Assembly: GCA_049999765.1 (NCBI GenBank)
Contig: JBNGIQ010008245.1
Span: 1-32,221, forward strand
Source: Phaeoceros laevis
Lineage: Eukaryota > Anthocerotophyta > Anthocerotopsida > Notothyladales
Length of the DNA stretch: 32,221 nt
Direction: 5' to 3'
Shown: positions 31,201 to 32,221 of the stretch, piece after piece
Position numbering within the stretch: position 1 is the stretch's first letter
How the letters are laid out: each line of letters begins with the position of its first letter
The notes under the pieces: model-generated
The model's input: only the letters and a program-made list of their open reading frames with translations
The model's database searches: none
What the model was told of the DNA's origin: nothing
Translations under genes and position numbers: made by a program

Positions 31201-31350
31201 GAGAGACCCATACACGCTCAATTGAGGAAGTGTGCCTTTCTGGTCCATGCGACGAAGTACATCTAGTGCCATGCCCAGTTGTCCCTCCTTGCACAAACTT
31301 TGTAACTCATCACCTAGTCGACTATGTCCGACACCGAGAGATTGTGGCAT
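28297..31350 (-). CDS. PLS-class pentatricopeptide repeat protein with E motifs and no DYW domain
   Basis: An intronless frame of 1017 residues from the first in-frame ATG (31350). The frame stays open to 31464, where a TTGATTGCAG sequence could be a splice acceptor of a 5' exon. PLS PPR proteins are organelle RNA-binding factors, mostly for C-to-U editing. Repeats run from about residue 18 to 879, with typical GNTLVSMYGKCGS and WNAMLAAYVQQG motifs. Residues 248-715 are four consecutive units of exactly 117 residues, each about 16 longer than the preceding unit (101) because of an insert before the GKxIH motif. E-type motifs follow at about 880-997 (WLCLLGACRKHGKVELAER, then KEPGQSWMEHAGERHIFLVG). 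The DYW deaminase that often follows is absent. The stop TAA overlaps a donor-like AG|GTAAAC. Confidence 0.93.
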   Translation of the reverse strand: MPQSLGVGHSRLGDELQSLCKEGQLGMALDVLRRMDQKGTLPQLSVYGSLLRACTKRKDLESAKRVHTHLAQHGLELSKFLGENLVSTYVKCGGLEEALRIFYRLPHRGVFSWTAIMSGYVMSGQAEEALRMYHWMQREGVRPDTYTFVSLLKACGSLGDLQEAKRIHAEGFKHGCQADLFVGTCLVDMYGKCGSIVDAQFVFDGLSEPDVVTWNAMLAAYVQQGLAEKALQLYEQMQQEEVRPTNRTFVSALQACGMLAEKNWGNLVDVQSSIGAFFEQGKAIHADVSRKGCGSDAFVGSTLVSMYGKWGSITDAQIVFDRLDQDDVVAWNAMLGAYVDEGQAEKAVQLYERMFEEGMDPNSRTFVIILRAFSMLAETEVNQIINGKPTKLKYLERGKSVHAGVFWKSCNIDLFVGSTLVSMYGKCGSIADAQTVFDGMSQRNLVLWNAMLTAYLEQGLAEKALQLFEQMWDEGVSSDAWVIVSALQACGMLAENEEDIVVDEKSVWRKSLRRGMAIHDEARKKGYDSDTFVGNTLVSMYGKCGSVVDAHRVFDGLAQRDLVSWNALISAYIEQDQAEKALELYDLMQEEGRSPDNHTFVSMLRACSILAGSEGSWVVDAQVTKEKCLEQGRSIHDKIWRKGYSSDVLIGNSLVNMYGKCGSVADAQKVFNELFQRDVVAWTSMIAAYVEQGQGDKALQVYEEMQQSGQSPDQITVLLVLRACSNTGSLGILRKLHLSLLSRWNKLSSPVSNTLISAYGSCSSMVDAQVVFDALPVADVVSWNALIASYARQGNYTASFRHYERMRLAGVTPNTITFLSLLSACTHAGLVDKGLEYFESMSKDHGIAPETEHYASMIDLLGGAGLFLRIEDLLSTIPIQPTLSMWLCLLGACRKHGKVELAERAFDCALRVQPKHAAAHLMMAAIYADAGDFEGANVVTKAIKKGVAWKEPGQSWMEHAGERHIFLVGDSNKTPHKQLHQLLKQASLKLYEGHLETVNVNVLEDTAEPSALCILSR
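29206..30609 (-). repeat. Four tandem 351-base units inside the PPR gene
   Basis: Reading on the minus strand, units run 30609-30259, 30258-29908, 29907-29557 and 29556-29206. Each encodes 117 residues and starts at a (T/V)(F/I)V-x5-AC/AF motif. They align without gaps over their whole length at protein level, though they have diverged in sequence. Confidence 0.85.
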
Positions 31351-32221
31351 CTGTAACAGGGTTCCCAATGGGGACAAATGGGAACCCACCCAACCACGCT
31401 TGCACGAAGTCTGCAGCCATGACACCTTGTGCCGGAAGTGCGTGGGCACCGGCCTTCTCTGCAATCAAGTGAAGATATTCTGTCAGATAAGCCTCGGGAC
31501 CGTATCCCAAAACCGTTGCAGGCGTGGAGGCGAAATTCCCTGCCTTGTCCCCAAGGCCTGGGAGGCCATTCCCCCATGGTTGCTTGTCTTCCCGCTGATG
31601 AATGCGTAAAAGGTGCGACTGCATCTCCTCTCCAGCCGGTCTCGTTGCGAGGTCTTGGCCGCTTTACATCCTCACAGTGACAGGTCACCAAGGTAGGCAG
31701 CCCAGTATTCAGGGGACTTCCTATTACACTACCCAGCTCTTCCTCGACACAAGGTGGTGTCCTCTTGTCAGAGTAGTTGAGCTTGTGCACTGTACAGCCA
31801 ACATGCATATTCGCCCGACTGCGACCCCTAGGATTTAGGATCTGTTTTGTTTTTTAGAGCTTTTTTTAGGAGCTCATGCTAAACATTAGATATTGCAATA
31901 TAAAAAAACATTCCACTTTAGCCACTATGCCGTGGACAGGGTGGGCTGGTGTGTTCACGGTAGGCTGACAGGGTAAGGCTGGTGTGTCCACGGTAGGCTG
32001 GTTGCACACACACCAGCTTAACCCTTAACCCTTTAAGAGCCCGGGGTTTAGAAACCCATGAAACTTCTGTTACAAGGGCGCTTCGTGCCCGGCTTCAAAG
32101 TTCAAAGTCGGCCTTCAAACTCACTTTCCACGGAAAACGGGGAATCAAGTATCGCGTTCGAGGAATCTTCCTTGCTGGCCGCCAGCCAAGGCCTCAAACA
32201 AAGAATTTGATAGGCGGATCC
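31351..32221. other. 5' flank of the PPR gene; short direct and inverted repeats near the edge
   Basis: This region holds the promoter and leader of the minus-strand PPR gene. A 100-codon minus-strand frame (31322-31624) overlaps its 5' end in another frame and may be an upstream ORF or chance. Near the edge two 24-base direct repeats (31944-31967 and 31977-32000, one mismatch) lie next to an inverted 9-base arm (CTGGTGTGT at 31979, ACACACCAG at 32008). No other gene was seen. Confidence 0.5.

Noticed and set aside
31322-31624. Minus-strand frame of 100 codons at the 5' end of the second PPR gene
   Set aside because: It overlaps the PPR frame out of phase and has no motif. Possibly an upstream ORF, but not supported as a protein.

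Overview
The window is nuclear DNA of a green plant. Genes are split by many short GT-AG introns, mostly about 60-160 bases. The products are plant-specific: PPR proteins of both P and PLS type, a FEI-like receptor kinase, and CURT1, PGM48 and PEC plastid proteins. An E-class PLS PPR protein and a leucine-rich-repeat-type kinase point to the land-plant lineage, perhaps a seed-free plant (bryophyte, lycophyte or fern) or a close algal relative. That placement is inference. A run of ten N at 26019-26028 marks an assembly gap inside a microsatellite.

Layout, left to right. The 3' part of a minus-strand gene of unknown product runs off the left edge (1-704). A repeat-rich gap with several small tandem duplications follows (to about 2570). 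A P-type PPR gene (2571-4040) is cut off inside its eleventh repeat by a displaced, broken copy of a receptor-kinase 3' end (about 4031-5190). Then come PGM48, a plastoglobule metallopeptidase (6255-8110, ten exons), the source receptor kinase (about 9019-10766), a CASTOR/POLLUX-related plastid envelope ion channel of the PEC type (12518-17406 plus unresolved 5' exons), and a SEC14-domain protein with a very long N-terminal extension (18383-22202). CURT1 lies on the minus strand (22688-24197). Divergent from it is a small gene with a mitochondrial-type presequence (24997-25615). A dead LINE retrotransposon (about 26076-26958, minus) ends in a (TTGAA)n tract. It is followed by complex I subunit NDUFB7 (27216-27581) and, on the minus strand, a long PLS/E-class PPR protein (28297-31350).

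There is no operon logic here; each gene is its own unit. PGM48, PEC and CURT1 are plastid proteins (plastoglobule turnover, envelope ion transport, thylakoid bending). NDUFB7 and possibly the 170-residue protein are mitochondrial, and the two PPR proteins probably act on organelle RNA. The most unusual features are structural: the PPR/kinase junction, the kinase end present as two full and two relic copies of its last exon, a PPR array grown by exact 351-base tandem duplication of a unit with its own insertion, and a LINE flanked on both sides by the same pentanucleotide repeat. I found no wholly new defence or mobile system. All exon models were built by hand from reading frame, splice signals and protein family resemblance.
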